Shown: positions 46,722 to 57,244 of the stretch, in pieces
Layout: each line of letters starts with the position of its first letter
Position numbering within the stretch: the stretch's first letter is position 1
NCBI RefSeq assembly: GCF_007828835.1
Contig: NZ_VIVL01000004.1
Span: 248,001-312,000, forward strand
Origin: Variovorax beijingensis
Lineage (GTDB): Bacteria > Pseudomonadota > Gammaproteobacteria > Burkholderiales > Burkholderiaceae_C
Length of the DNA: 64,000 bases
Direction of reading: 5' to 3'
Program-made: the position numbers and the translations under genes
Notes under the pieces: generated by a model
Databases searched by the model: none
The model's input: the letters and a program-made list of their open reading frames with translations, nothing else
Told to the model about the DNA's origin: nothing

Positions 46722-47932
46722 ATGACGACGACGCAGAAGACGCCCCGGAAGCCCCGGACGGCAGGCAAGACCCTCAACACTTTTGCGGCGCGCCGCGAAG
46801 ACATGCGCGCCGCGCGCAAGGCGCTGGTGCTGCAGGGCGGCGGCGCGCTCGGCGCCTACCAGGCCGGCGTGTATGCCGCGCTCAGCGAGACCGACCTGCA
46901 GCCGCACTGGATTGCCGGCGTCTCCATCGGCGCATCAATGCGGCGCTGATCGCGGGCAATGCGCCCGAGAAACGGGTGGACCGGCTGCGCGAGTTCTGGC
47001 ACCTGGTGTCCTCCGGACCGGCGCAGCGCCTGCCGGCATGGCTGGGCGACCGCGCCACGCAGAACCAGTGGAGCGCCAGCATGGCGATGCTGGTGGGCAT
47101 TCCGGGCTTCTTCGAACCGCGCTGTTCGCCCGCGCTGCTGATGGGCGCGGCGGCGCCGCTGCTGAGCTACTACGACACCACGCCGCTGAAGGCCACGCTC
47201 GAGCGCCTGGTCGACTTCGACCGCATCAACGCCTGCGAGGCGCGCTTCAGCGTGGGCGCGGTTGACGTGCGCACCGGCAACTCGGTGTACTTCGACAACA
47301 CGCGCCAGCGCATCGGCCCCGAACACATCATGGCCAGCGGCGCGCTGCCGCCGGGCTTTGCGCCCGTCAGCATCGACGGCGACGACTACTGGGACGGCGG
47401 CATCGTCTCGAACACGCCGCTGCAGTACGTGCTCGACATCCATCCGCGCTCCGAGCCGCTGGTGGTGCTGCAGGTCGATCTTTTCAATGCACGCGGCGAG
47501 ATGCCGCGCACGCTGTCGGGCGTGATGGAGCGGCAGAAGGACATCACCTATTCGAGCCGCACCCGCATGAACACCGATGCCCTGGCCGCCAACCTGAACC
47601 TGCAGCAGGCCATTGCGGACCTGATCTCCAAGCTGCCGGCGCGCCTTCGCAATGACCCCTCGGTGCTGGCGGTGCAGGCTGAGCTCACGCACCATCCGAT
47701 CGACATCTTCCACCTGATCTACCGCGACAAGCCCTACGAGGTCGAATCGAAGGACTACGAGTTCTCGCGCGCCGCCGTCGAAGAGCATTGGGAGGCCGGC
47801 GCGCGCGACATGCGGCGCACGCTGGCGCATCCCGAGACGCTGCGCAGCGACGCCACCGTGAACGGCGTGACCACCTTCGACCTCGGCGAGCCCGGCGTGG
47901 AGCGCGTCAAGCGTCCCGGGCTGTCGCGCTGA
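46722..47932 (+). pseudogene. Patatin-like phospholipase (DUF3734), single-base frameshift at the active site
   Basis: Two frames together give a full patatin protein of about 403 aa. The first part (75 codons) has VLQGGGALGAYQAGVYAAL and the nucleophile elbow GVSIGA, then runs off into SMRR and a stop. The next frame continues with INAALIAGN, exactly the expected sequence after GVSIGA. One base is missing at about 46933/46934; adding one restores GVSIGAINAALIAGN, and the total of 1211 nt becomes divisible by three. The catalytic Asp motif DYWDGGIVSNTPL and the DUF3734 tail are intact. Either a sequencing error or a recent knock-out. Next gene is bdhA. Confidence 0.85.
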
Positions 47933-47998
47933 CGGCGGGCTGCGCTCGCCTGATTCTTGCAATCCTTTTTTTCTTTCCAACCCTCAAGGACATTCACC

Positions 47999-48781
47999 AT
48001 GCAACTCAAGGACAAGGTCGCCTACATCACCGGCTCGGCCAGCGGCATCGGCAAGGAGATTGCCATTCTGTTTGCGCGCGAGGGTGCCAAGGTCGTCATT
48101 GCCGACCTCAACAAGCAGGCCGCCGACGCCACCGCAGCCGAACTCCAGGCGGCGGGCGCGCAAGCCCTGGGCGTGGCGGTGGACGTGACCAGCGAGGAGC
48201 AGGTCGATGCCTCGGTCGAGGAGGCCGCCAAGGCCTTCGGCGGCATCGACATCCTGGTCAGCAATGCCGGCGTGCAGATCGTTCATCCGGTCGAGGAATT
48301 CAGTTTTGCCGACTGGAAGAAGATGCTCGCGATCCACCTCGACGGCGCCTTTCTCACCACCAAGGCCTGCCTCAAGCACATGTACGCCCAAGGCCGCGGC
48401 GGCAGCGTGATCTACATGGGATCGGTGCACTCCAAGGAAGCTTCGCTGCTGAAGGCGCCCTACGTCACCGCCAAGCACGGCCTCATCGGCCTGGCCAAGA
48501 CGGTTGCGAAGGAGGGCGCGAAGCACGGTGTGCGCGCCAACGTGATCTGCCCGGGCTTCGTGCGCACGCCGCTGGTCGAGAAGCAGATTCCCGAGCAGGC
48601 GAAGACGCTTGGCATCACCGAGGAACAGGTCGTCAAGAACGTGATGCTCAAGGAAACCGTCGATGGCGAATTCACCACCACCGACGATGTGGCGCGCGTG
48701 GCGCTGCTGTTTGCGGCCTTCCCGACCAATGCGCTGACCGGCCAGTCGCTGGTGGTGAGCCACGGCTGGTTCATGCAGTAG
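47999..48781 (+). CDS. bdhA: 3-hydroxybutyrate dehydrogenase (SDR)
   Basis: NAD-dependent short-chain dehydrogenase that turns 3-hydroxybutyrate into acetoacetate in polyhydroxybutyrate or ketone-body use. The 260-aa protein has the Rossmann motif [12 protein letters not shown], the NAG motif [14 protein letters not shown], catalytic Ser in [10 protein letters not shown] and the Tyr155/Lys159 pair YVTAKHG. The C-terminal [15 protein letters not shown] matches bacterial 3-hydroxybutyrate dehydrogenases. The ATG follows CAAGGA. A patatin gene lies before it and a carboxylate transporter after it. Confidence 0.9.
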   Translation: MQLKDKVAYITGSASGIGKEIAILFAREGAKVVIADLNKQAADATAAELQAAGAQALGVAVDVTSEEQVDASVEEAAKAFGGIDILVSNAGVQIVHPVEEFSFADWKKMLAIHLDGAFLTTKACLKHMYAQGRGGSVIYMGSVHSKEASLLKAPYVTAKHGLIGLAKTVAKEGAKHGVRANVICPGFVRTPLVEKQIPEQAKTLGITEEQVVKNVMLKETVDGEFTTTDDVARVALLFAAFPTNALTGQSLVVSHGWFMQ

Positions 48782-48907
48782 CGAAATGACGCCGCCCTGC
48801 GCGGCGCACGATGGTTCACCCTAATGTCTCCGGCGAGCGAACTGTGCGAAAAACCTGCTTGCCCGTTCAATCGTCATACCAATGACTTTCGCCAGGAGAC
48901 AAAAACC

Positions 48908-49915
48908 ATGCGTGTTCGTTCCGCCGGCTTTTTTTCGCGCCGCTCCTTCGTGGCCCATGCCGCAGCTGTCGCGGCGGGGCTCGCCATGTTCGCCGCGGCA
49001 GCGCCCGCGGCGGCCCAGGCGTATCCCAGCCGGCCCGTCACGCTGATCGTTCCATGGGGTGCGGGCGGCGGCACCGATGCTACGGCGCGCATCATCGCGA
49101 GCCTGCTCGAAAAAGAACTCGGCCAGCCGATGACGGTGGTGAACCGTACCGGCGGCAACGGCGTGGTGGGCCATGCGGCCATTGCCGCCGCGCCGCCCGA
49201 CGGCTACACCATCGGCATGGCCACGGTCGAGATCGGCATGATGCACTGGCAGGGGCTGACGCCGCTGACCAGCGCCTCGTACACGCCGATCGGCCTCGCC
49301 AATCTCGATCCGGCCGGCATCCAGGTGCGCGCCGACGCGCCCTACAAGACCGTGGCCGAACTGCTGGCGGCCATCAAGGCCAGTCCCGGCAAGCTCAAGG
49401 CCTCCGGCACGGGGCAGGGCGGCATCTGGCACCTGGCCATCGCGGGCCTCTTGCGCGACCAGAAGATCGACCCGGCGGCCGTGCCGTGGGTGCCGAGCAA
49501 TGGCGCCGCCCCAGGCCTGCAGGACGTGGTCGCGGGTGGTGTCGACATCGCGCCGGTCTCGCTGCCCGAGGCGCGTTCGCTGATCGATGCGGGCAAGATC
49601 AAGAGCCTTGCGATCATGAGCGACAAGCCCTCGGCCCTGTATCCCAACGTGCCCACGCTCAAGGCGGCCATCGGCAGCGACTGGTCGATGGCGGCCTGGC
49701 GCGGCATCGTCGCGCCCAAGGGCCTGCCCGCCGACGTGCGCGACAAGCTCGCGGGCGCGCTCAAGAAAGTGGTGGCGAGCAAGGAGTACACCGACTTCAT
49801 GGCCTCGCGCGGCTTTGGCGTGATCTATGCGGGCCCTGACGACTTCGCCGCCTACATGGCCAAGTCCGATGCCGAGCTCGGCGCCACGATGAAGGCCGTG
49901 GGTATCGTCAAGTGA
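48908..49915 (+). CDS. Tripartite tricarboxylate transporter substrate-binding protein (Bug family)
   Basis: Periplasmic solute-binding protein of a TTT transporter, 335 aa. The signal peptide has a twin-arginine stretch (FSRRSFVAHAAAVAAGLAM) and an AQA cleavage site. The mature part starts YPSRPVTLIVPWGAGGGTDATARI, with VVNRTGGNGVVGHAAIAAAPPDGYTIG, both Bug hallmarks that wrap a carboxylate ligand. The real ligand is unknown; bdhA upstream hints at a 4-carbon hydroxy acid. SD AGGAGA before the ATG. It is the first of the Bug-tctB-tctA set. Confidence 0.92.
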   Translation: MRVRSAGFFSRRSFVAHAAAVAAGLAMFAAAAPAAAQAYPSRPVTLIVPWGAGGGTDATARIIASLLEKELGQPMTVVNRTGGNGVVGHAAIAAAPPDGYTIGMATVEIGMMHWQGLTPLTSASYTPIGLANLDPAGIQVRADAPYKTVAELLAAIKASPGKLKASGTGQGGIWHLAIAGLLRDQKIDPAAVPWVPSNGAAPGLQDVVAGGVDIAPVSLPEARSLIDAGKIKSLAIMSDKPSALYPNVPTLKAAIGSDWSMAAWRGIVAPKGLPADVRDKLAGALKKVVASKEYTDFMASRGFGVIYAGPDDFAAYMAKSDAELGATMKAVGIVK

Positions 49916-49958
49916 ACGCTAGAGGGCGTGCGCACGCACCGGGCGGAGGTGCAGCGCG

Positions 49959-50432
49959 ATGAAATTCAACGACGCGATCTTCGGTGCAATCCTGCTGGCG
50001 CTCGGTATCGTGGTGCTTGCTGTGGTGCAGGGCTATCCGGGCATACCGGGCCAGCAGGTGGGGCCGGCGCTGTTTCCGGGGCTGATTGCCATCGGGCTGT
50101 GCGTCTGCGGCGCGATGCTGCTGGCCAAGGGCTGGCGCCAACGCCATGCCGCGGCCTGGGTGCGGCTGGGCGACTGGGCCACTTCGCCGCGCCACGTGCT
50201 GGCCGCCGCGCTGGTCGTCGGCGCAGTGCTGTTCTACATCTTTGCCTCCGAGCGGCTCGGCTTCCTGCCGACCGCGGCGATCTCGCTGCTGGCACTGATG
50301 CTCGCCATGCGCGTGCCGCCGGGCCGCGCACTGTTGATTGCGCTGCTCGCCACGCTGGTGATCCATGCCGCGTTCTACAAGCTGCTGCGCGTTCCGCTTC
50401 CCTGGGGCGTCCTGACACCCATCGCCTGGTAA
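49959..50432 (+). CDS. tctB: Tripartite tricarboxylate transporter small membrane subunit TctB
   Basis: A 157-aa protein with four predicted transmembrane helices (AIFGAILLALGIVVLAVVQGY, LFPGLIAIGLCVCGAMLLA, VLAAALVVGAVLFYIFASERL, ISLLALMLAMRVPPGRALLI). Length, topology and position between the Bug gene and tctA identify it. It begins 43 bp after the Bug stop. Confidence 0.88.
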   Translation: MKFNDAIFGAILLALGIVVLAVVQGYPGIPGQQVGPALFPGLIAIGLCVCGAMLLAKGWRQRHAAAWVRLGDWATSPRHVLAAALVVGAVLFYIFASERLGFLPTAAISLLALMLAMRVPPGRALLIALLATLVIHAAFYKLLRVPLPWGVLTPIAW

Positions 50433-50448
50433 CCGGAAACATCCACTC

Positions 50449-51954
50449 ATGTCCGCAGCACTCTTGCAGGCTTTCTCGATGGTCTTCGAGCCCTACACCA
50501 TTCTCGTGATGGTGCTGGCCTCGCTCTATGGCCTGTTCGTCGGCGCGGTGCCGGGGCTGTCGGCCACCATGGCGGTGGCGCTGCTGGTGCCGGTCACTTT
50601 CTTCATGCCGCCGATTCCGGCCATCGCCGCCATGGTCACGGCCACCGCCATGGCCATCTTCTCCGGCGACATCCCGGGCTGCCTGCTGCGCATTCCGGGC
50701 ACGCCCGCATCCGCCGCCTATACCGACGAGGCCTTTGCGATGACGCGCAAGGGCATGGCCGAGACGGCACTGGGCGCCGGGCTGGTGTTCTCTGCCGTGG
50801 GCGGTCTTTTCGGTACGGTGGTGCTGATCGTGGCGGCGCCCGCGCTGGCCGACTTCGCGCTCAACTTCAGTTCCTTCGAGTACTTCTGGCTCGTGCTGCT
50901 GGGCCTGACCTGCGCGGTGTTCATTACCTCCGACCGGCCGCTCAAGGGCATGATCACGCTGCTGCTTGGCCTGCTGGTGGCGTGCGTGGGGCTCGGCAAT
51001 CCGGCGGGCTTTCCGCGCTTCACCTTCGGCAATGCCGAGATGACCGGCGGCATCGGCATGATCCCGATGATGATCGGCATGTTCGCCATCTCGGAGGTGA
51101 TCCGCTTCGCGGTCGACACGCTGCCGCCGGGCGAGGTGGTGGTCGAGAAAGTGGGACGCGTGCTCTCGGGACAGTGGGCGCTGGCCAAGAAATACCCGGT
51201 GCAGATACTGCGCGGCAGCCTGCTGGGCACGGCGGTGGGCGCGCTGCCGGGCGCGGGTGCCGACATCGCGGCGTGGATGTCGTATGCCATGAGCAAGAAG
51301 TTCTCCAAGGAGCCCGAGAAATTCGGCACGGGCCATGTCGAAGGCATTGTCGAATCGGGTTCCGCCAATAACAGCGCGCTGGCCGGCGCGTGGATTCCGG
51401 CGCTGGTGTTCGGCATTCCGGGCGACTCGATCACGGCCATCGTGATCGGCGTGCTCTACATGAAGAACCTCAATCCGGGGCCGACGCTGTTCACCACCAA
51501 CCCGCAGAACATCTATGCGGTGTTCATGCTGTTCATCATCGCCAACATCATCATGATTCCGCTGGGCATCCTGTGCATCAAGGTGGCCAAGCGCATCCTG
51601 CGGGTGCCGCGCAACGTGCTGATGCCGCTCATCCTGCTGTTCTGCATCGTCGGCGCGTTCGCCATCAACAATTCGCTGTTCGACGTGGGTGTGATGCTCG
51701 TGGCGGGCATCGTGGCCTACCTGCTCGAGGAGAACGGCTTTCCCATCGCGCCGGCGATCCTCGGCGTGGTGCTCGGCGGCATGCTCGAGGAGAACTTCAT
51801 CACCTCGATGATCAAGTCGGACGGCAACCTGGCCGGCTTCGTGTCGCGGCCGATTGCCGCATCGCTGGCGGCCGTGGTGCTGCTGGTGTGGCTCGCACCC
51901 TTGCTCAAGAAGCTGTGGCACAAGGGCCGGCGCACCGCATCTACTGCAGCTTGA
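50449..51954 (+). CDS. tctA: Tripartite tricarboxylate transporter large membrane subunit TctA
   Basis: A 501-aa permease with about 11-12 membrane helices. Hallmarks: GLFVGAVPGLSATMAVALLVP near the N-terminus, SGDIPGCLLRIPGTPASAAYTDEA, GTAVGALPGAGADIAAWMSYA and the C-terminal LGGMLEENFITSMIKSDGN. Together with TctB and the Bug protein it forms a secondary transporter for a carboxylate. Its last 14 bp overlap the end of the opposite MarR-GNAT gene. Confidence 0.94.
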   Translation: MSAALLQAFSMVFEPYTILVMVLASLYGLFVGAVPGLSATMAVALLVPVTFFMPPIPAIAAMVTATAMAIFSGDIPGCLLRIPGTPASAAYTDEAFAMTRKGMAETALGAGLVFSAVGGLFGTVVLIVAAPALADFALNFSSFEYFWLVLLGLTCAVFITSDRPLKGMITLLLGLLVACVGLGNPAGFPRFTFGNAEMTGGIGMIPMMIGMFAISEVIRFAVDTLPPGEVVVEKVGRVLSGQWALAKKYPVQILRGSLLGTAVGALPGAGADIAAWMSYAMSKKFSKEPEKFGTGHVEGIVESGSANNSALAGAWIPALVFGIPGDSITAIVIGVLYMKNLNPGPTLFTTNPQNIYAVFMLFIIANIIMIPLGILCIKVAKRILRVPRNVLMPLILLFCIVGAFAINNSLFDVGVMLVAGIVAYLLEENGFPIAPAILGVVLGGMLEENFITSMIKSDGNLAGFVSRPIAASLAAVVLLVWLAPLLKKLWHKGRRTASTAA

Positions 51955-52903
51955 GCGACCAGGTCTCGCCCACGAGCTGCTGGCCGAAGCCTTCGTAGGG
52001 ATCGGCCTTGTCGAGCCTGAAACCCCGCTTGGCATAGATGGCGCGGGCGGCCTCGAGGCAGCTGTTGGTCCAGAGCACCATCCTGCGATAACCCTTGGCG
52101 CGCGCGAAGGCAATGCATTCGTCGGTGAGGCGCGCGCCCAGGCCCAGGCCGCGTGCCGACGGCGAGAGCAGCAGCAGCCGCAGCTGGGCCGTGGTGGCCG
52201 ACTTGCGCACCACGAAGATCGCGCCCACGCGTTCGCCGTCGAGTTCGGCGATCCAGCACTTCTCCCACGCGGGCTGGAACTTGCGCACGAACTGCGCCAC
52301 GATGTCGGCCACCAGCGCCTCGAACTCGATGTTCCAGCCGTACTCGCGCGCATACAGCTCGCCATGCTGCTGTACCACCCAGCCCATGTCGCCGGGCAGC
52401 GGGTCGCGCAGCACGATGGTGCGCGTGCGCACCGCCGGCGCCGCCGCGGGATCGAGCGTGCGCTCGATGCGCGCCATGGCATCGATCAGCTGCTGGCGCT
52501 CGTGTGCAGGCACCGGCGCGAGCAGGGCGGCTGCCTCGTCGCGCGATTTCTGTTGCAGCGGCGCGAATGCGGCGTGGCCGGCTTCGGTGAGGCGCAGCAC
52601 GCTTTGCCGCGCATCGCGCGGGTGCGGCGCGCGCGTGAGCCAGCCGGCCGCCTCGAAGCGGCGCAGGATGCGGCTCATGTAGCCGGCGTCGAGCCGCAGG
52701 TCGCGGCCGATCTCGCTGGCCACGGGCGTTTCCCGGTGGGCCAGCTCGTACAGCACCCGGACATCGGTCAGCGACATGTCGCTGCCAAGATAGGGGTCGA
52801 GCACGCCGATGCGGCTCGTGTAGAAGCGGTTGAAGCGCCGGATCGCCTTGACCGCGGCGGTGTCGGGCGCGGCCGAAGCGGCTGGAATGGTTGCTGTTGT
52901 CAT
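51941..52903 (-). CDS. MarR-GNAT fusion protein
   Basis: Bifunctional protein of 320 aa. Residues 20-150 form a MarR winged helix (GSDMSLTDVRVLYELAHRET, LDAGYMSRILRRFEAAGWLTR, HPRDARQSVLRLTEAG); residues 165-320 form a GNAT acetyltransferase (ERVGAIFVVRKSATTAQLRLLLLSPSARGLGLGARLTDECI, split, and ARAIYAKRGFRL). Such fusions are frequent in proteobacteria; the acetyl acceptor is unknown. An ATG is preferred over a TTG seven codons upstream. A 9-bp inverted repeat flanks the start codon (see separate entry). Confidence 0.87.
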   Translation of the reverse strand: MTTATIPAASAAPDTAAVKAIRRFNRFYTSRIGVLDPYLGSDMSLTDVRVLYELAHRETPVASEIGRDLRLDAGYMSRILRRFEAAGWLTRAPHPRDARQSVLRLTEAGHAAFAPLQQKSRDEAAALLAPVPAHERQQLIDAMARIERTLDPAAAPAVRTRTIVLRDPLPGDMGWVVQQHGELYAREYGWNIEFEALVADIVAQFVRKFQPAWEKCWIAELDGERVGAIFVVRKSATTAQLRLLLLSPSARGLGLGARLTDECIAFARAKGYRRMVLWTNSCLEAARAIYAKRGFRLDKADPYEGFGQQLVGETWSLKLQ

Positions 52904-52929
52904 ATTATTGATTGACTGAAGCAACCATT
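52886..52929. repeat. 9-bp inverted repeat flanking the MarR-GNAT start codon
   Basis: AATGGTTGC (52886-52894) and GCAACCATT (52921-52929) are perfect inverted copies, 26 bp apart. The ATG of the MarR-GNAT gene lies between them. It may be an operator for the MarR domain, or an mRNA hairpin that hides the start codon. The first arm also encodes codons 4-6 of the protein. Confidence 0.5.
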
Positions 52930-52989
52930 TAAAGGCCTTGCCGCGGGCGCGTCAACAGCCGCCAACGCGACAGAAGTGGTGGAAAACCC

Positions 52990-52995
52990 TAAAAT
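52990..52995 (+). promoter_or_regulatory. Possible -10 element of ygiQ
   Basis: TAAAAT in CCCTAAAATCGCGGG within the 151-bp gap between the divergent MarR-GNAT and ygiQ starts. No good -35 at the right distance. Leader would be about 50 nt. Confidence 0.4.
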
Positions 52996-53054
52996 CGCGG
53001 GTTGCCCACTGCTGCGCCGTGCCCGCCAAGCCGCCGCTGCCAACTTCCCCACTG

Positions 53055-55460
<2,406 letters not shown>

Positions 55461-55462
55461 GT

Positions 55463-56116
55463 TCAGCCCGCGAGCGGGCTCGCGGGCAGCAGCTTGCCGG
55501 TCCAGGCCGCCACGGCGGCAATATTCATCAGCACGGTGGTCCAGTAGACCGCCATGAAGCCCGTCTTGCGCGACTTGTGCCGAAAGAGCCGCTGCGCGCA
55601 CCACGCGCCCGGCCATCCCCCCGCCAGCGAGAGCAGATGCAGCGTGCTTTCCGCCGTACGCCAGCGGCCGGCCTGCGCGGCGCTCTTGTCGAAGCCGTAG
55701 ACGGCGAAGGTCAGCAGGCTGGCCAGCAGCAGCACGCCCAGGACAATGGGCGGCAGGCGCGCGGTCCATACGCCATACCCGAGCAGCCCCGCATAGCCAA
55801 GGAGCAGCACGCCGATGGGCAGCATCGACGACGGGGAAGAAGAGGAGGCCGCTGTCGCGCGGCGGCCCCGCGGGTGGGCTGTGGCGCGACGTGCCCGGGG
55901 CTGCGCGGCACCCGCCGCGTGGACCGCCATCGCGCGCGGTCCCTTGCCGCCCACATGGATCTCGTCGAAGCCCAGTTCCATGCCGACCTGCGGCTTCAGC
56001 TGCCGGTCGACAAAGTCGCGCAGGTGCACGAACACGTCGGCTGAACCCCCGGGGCTGCGGATGAAGCCGAACCCCCGTTCGGCCTCCCAGCGGACGAGCC
56101 GGCCTTGGCGCTTCAT
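55463..56116 (-). CDS. Cold-shock domain plus DUF1294 membrane protein
   Basis: A 217-aa fusion. Residues 1-65 form a cold-shock nucleic-acid-binding domain (GRLVRWEAERGFGFIRSP, ADVFVHLRDF). A basic linker (about 70-90) leads to a DUF1294 part with about three to four membrane helices and the marks YGFDKSAAQAGRWRTAESTLH, LLSLAGGWPGAWCAQRLFRHK and KTGFMAVYW. Membrane-anchored cold-shock proteins of this type are known in proteobacteria but their role is not. Convergent with ygiQ. Confidence 0.87.
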   Translation of the reverse strand: MKRQGRLVRWEAERGFGFIRSPGGSADVFVHLRDFVDRQLKPQVGMELGFDEIHVGGKGPRAMAVHAAGAAQPRARRATAHPRGRRATAASSSSPSSMLPIGVLLLGYAGLLGYGVWTARLPPIVLGVLLLASLLTFAVYGFDKSAAQAGRWRTAESTLHLLSLAGGWPGAWCAQRLFRHKSRKTGFMAVYWTTVLMNIAAVAAWTGKLLPASPLAG

Positions 56117-56202
56117 GGCGTGCGGGAAAAGGGAGGAGACATGGCCGCGATTCTCCCCTGCCGGGGCGGCGGCCGTCTCGTCTCTTGTGTATGGTGTGGT
56201 CC

Positions 56203-57141
56203 ATGAGCAGTCCGTTCCACTTGCCGGCTTCATGGGGCCACACCCTGGCGGGCGCCATCCTGCTCGCGGTTTCTGTGCATGCGCTGGGGGCGTCGCCCGA
56301 CTCCGCGCCCGCACCGGCCCCGGCCCCGGCCCCGGCCCCGGCCGCGGCGCAGGCGCTGCGCGCCACCCATCAGCGCATGGGGGCCAAGCTCGCGCAGAGC
56401 GGTTTCGGGCGGCCGCTCCAGCTCGACTCGACGGAGACGCCGAACGGGCTGCAGGGCGACATCTATGCGGTGGTGGACCACTCGCTGCCGGAGATCAGCG
56501 CCGCGCTCATGGAGCCCTCCCGCTGGTGCGAGTTGCTCACGCTGCACGTCAACAATCGCCGCTGCCGCACCGGCACCGCGCCGCAAGGCGGCGAGATGCT
56601 GACGCTGTTCGTGGTGCGGCGCTACGACAAGCCGGTCGAGCAGGCGTTCCAGCTCCCCTTTGCCTATCGCGTGGCCAGCGCGACGCCGGAGTACCTGTCG
56701 GTCGAGATGAATGCGCCCAAAGGACCGCTCGGAACCAGCAACTACCGCGTCACGCTCGAGGCGGTGGCGCTCGACGGGCAGAGGAGCTTCCTGCATTTCA
56801 GCTACAGCTACGACCACAACATGATGGTTCGCATGGCCACCCAGGCGTACCTGGCGACCTTCGGCCGCAACAAGGTGGGCTTCACCGTGATGGGCAGGGA
56901 CGCCGATGGCCAGCCCGACTACATCCGCGGCACGCGCGGGCTGGTGGAGCGCAATGCGATGCGCTACTTCCTCACGCTCGACGCCTATCTCTCTTCGGGA
57001 GCCGGCGTGCCGGCCGAGCGGCGGGAGCGCTCCTGGTTCGCCGCGGCCGAGCAGTATCCGCGGCAGCTGCACGAGATCGACCTGGACACCTACCTCGCGA
57101 TCAAGCGCGAAGACCGGCAGCGCGACGGCGCCGGCCGCTGA
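56203..57141 (+). CDS. Exported protein of unknown function with Pro-Ala repeat
   Basis: I do not recognise a named family. The 312-aa protein has an N-terminal signal or anchor (SWGHTLAGAILLAVSVHALG), then a PAPAPAPAPAPAAAQ linker, then a globular part with GDIYAVVDHSLPEISAALM, PSRWCELLTLHVNNRRC (two cysteines that may pair), VEMNAPKGPLGTSNYRVTLE and FLHFSYSYDHNMMVRMATQA. The fold could be START/SRPBCC-like, judging from the segment order, but that is a guess. The start is chosen for the best signal peptide. Confidence 0.7.
   Translation: MSSPFHLPASWGHTLAGAILLAVSVHALGASPDSAPAPAPAPAPAPAAAQALRATHQRMGAKLAQSGFGRPLQLDSTETPNGLQGDIYAVVDHSLPEISAALMEPSRWCELLTLHVNNRRCRTGTAPQGGEMLTLFVVRRYDKPVEQAFQLPFAYRVASATPEYLSVEMNAPKGPLGTSNYRVTLEAVALDGQRSFLHFSYSYDHNMMVRMATQAYLATFGRNKVGFTVMGRDADGQPDYIRGTRGLVERNAMRYFLTLDAYLSSGAGVPAERRERSWFAAAEQYPRQLHEIDLDTYLAIKREDRQRDGAGR
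56314..56343 (+). repeat. Hexanucleotide tandem repeat (CCGGCC x5)
   Basis: Five perfect copies of CCGGCC encode alternating Pro and Ala behind the signal peptide of the exported protein. Copy-number change would lengthen or shorten the linker without shifting the frame. Confidence 0.8.
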
Positions 57142-57244
57142 GCATCCACAGCCTCGTCTTCCTGGTTTCACTGGCTTGTCACACGCCGCGGTGCTAATCG
57201 CCGGGGCCTGTGCCTGTTGCGCAGGCGCACGACAAGGACAAGTG

